64,000 bases of DNA from Rhizobium sp. ZPR4. Its GTDB lineage: Bacteria; Pseudomonadota; Alphaproteobacteria; Rhizobiales; Rhizobiaceae. Of this stretch, positions 63,406-64,000 are shown piece by piece (position 1 is the stretch's first letter; every line of letters begins with the position of its first letter). The translations under genes were made by a program, and so were the position numbers. The stretch is taken from contig NZ_CP157972.1 in NCBI RefSeq assembly GCF_040215725.1, positions 1 to 64,000 of the forward strand, written 5' to 3'. The notes beneath the pieces are model-generated. The model had not been told where the DNA came from, did not search any database, and saw only the letters and a list, made by a program, of their open reading frames with translations.

Positions 63406-64000
63406 GCAGACTGCAAGTATCCTGCCGTGGCCTGTCAAGTCGGATATGACCAACCATGAACGCGAGTTCTTGCCGGCGGCGCTGGAGATCGTTGAAACAC
63501 CAGCCTCTCCGGTCGGGCGCGTCGTTGCATTTGCGATCATCGCCTTCTTCTGTTTGGCGCTTGCATGGTCCTGGTTCGGCCATGTTGACATCATCGCCAC
63601 CGCCCAGGGCCAGCTCATTCCGTCCGGCCGTGTGAAGGTTATCCAGCCACTCGATTCGGGCATCGTGCGCGACATACGAGTGCAGGATGGCGATACAGTT
63701 CGAGCAGGGGATGCACTTGTCATCCTCGACAATACGGAAGCCTCCGCTGACCGGGATCGCGTCTCACATGACCTGAACCGTTCCGAACTCGATATTGCGC
63801 GATTAACGGCCCTGATGGTGGTCGGTAATCCGGACGACGCGGTGAAGGCCTTCGTGGTACCGAAGGGCGCCTCGGCCCAGGAGGTCACAGCGGCAAGAGC
63901 TTTCGTATGGGCACAGGCCGCCGAACAGGCTGAAAAGCTTGCTTCGATCGATCGGCAAATCGACCAGAAGCGTGCGCAGACCCAGGAAATCCAGGAGAGT
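63395..64000 (+). CDS. Type I secretion membrane-fusion protein (HlyD-like), partial
   Basis: The start ATG at 63395 overlaps the exporter gene by 11 bases in another frame. The visible 202 residues show a cytoplasmic N-terminus with EREFLPAALEIVETPASPVG (the usual HlyD start), one membrane segment (VVAFAIIAFFCLALAWSWFG), the first half of the barrel-sandwich domain (IIATAQGQLIPSGRVKVIQP then GIVRDIRVQDGDTVRAGDAL) and the beginning of the periplasmic coiled coil. HlyD proteins bridge the ABC exporter and the outer-membrane channel. The gene runs off the window. Confidence 0.93.
   Translation, partial: MSHRQTASILPWPVKSDMTNHEREFLPAALEIVETPASPVGRVVAFAIIAFFCLALAWSWFGHVDIIATAQGQLIPSGRVKVIQPLDSGIVRDIRVQDGDTVRAGDALVILDNTEASADRDRVSHDLNRSELDIARLTALMVVGNPDDAVKAFVVPKGASAQEVTAARAFVWAQAAEQAEKLASIDRQIDQKRAQTQEIQES

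Overview
The window looks like an accessory (plasmid-type) replicon of a Rhizobium or close relative. The reasons are the mix of plasmid-backbone genes (DUF736 and DUF932 proteins, a ParA/ribbon-helix-helix pair, MobC and a MOB-P-like relaxase), a GTTC-N7-GTTC alphaproteobacterial SOS box, scraps of IS66, IS110, IS5 and ISL3 elements, a broken dnaE2 gene, and sharp shifts between G+C-rich and A+T-rich blocks. No rRNA, tRNA, CRISPR array or replication origin was seen. The genus is inferred from gene content only.

Layout. 0-5.4 kb: small hypothetical genes, a YezG-like immunity candidate, a YcxB-like membrane protein, dead ISL3 and dnaE2 fragments, a GNAT acetyltransferase. 5.5-6.2 kb: IS66 remnant. 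6.5-10.3 kb: A+T-rich block with a polysaccharide flippase and a GH51 alpha-L-arabinofuranosidase. 10.6-16.4 kb: a G+C-rich five-gene peptide-type ABC importer operon (binding protein, two permeases, two ATPases, minus strand). 17-17.9 kb: an ArsR-type regulator with a large C-terminal sensory domain. GH51, importer and regulator probably form an arabinoside uptake and use module.

18.2-26.4 kb is the most unusual part. It holds a group II PLP decarboxylase, a pol-beta-type nucleotidyltransferase and a TRAM-less MiaB/RimO-like radical SAM enzyme in one minus-strand operon, a divergent short P450-like gene that lacks the ExxR motif, and an extra methionyl-tRNA synthetase. This resembles a small-molecule biosynthesis island with either a dedicated aminoacyl-tRNA supplier or a self-resistance synthetase. 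I know of no described cluster with this composition.

27.8-32.2 kb: a 2H phosphoesterase resembling anti-CBASS Acb1, a WGR-domain protein, then DUF736 and DUF932 genes that share a palindromic upstream element. 32.8-35.1 kb: a membrane-anchored AraC-family regulator and an acyltransferase-3 protein. 35.2-41.9 kb: a dead ParB-like gene, the RHH/ParA pair, an intergenic region with a 9-bp-phased array and hairpins (candidate centromere and oriT), MobC and a 1213-residue relaxase. No type IV secretion genes are visible, so the plasmid appears at least mobilizable. 42-46.3 kb: small genes, a cold-shock protein, a MarR-like regulator, a diguanylate cyclase.

46.9-64 kb: a type I secretion locus. 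A small A+T-rich membrane protein precedes a 4543-residue repeat protein with a Hint (intein-like) domain near its N-terminus and a type I secretion C-terminus, followed by the cognate ABC exporter and a membrane-fusion protein cut by the window end. The giant gene contains 579-bp and 591-bp super-repeats, one pair of which appears identical.
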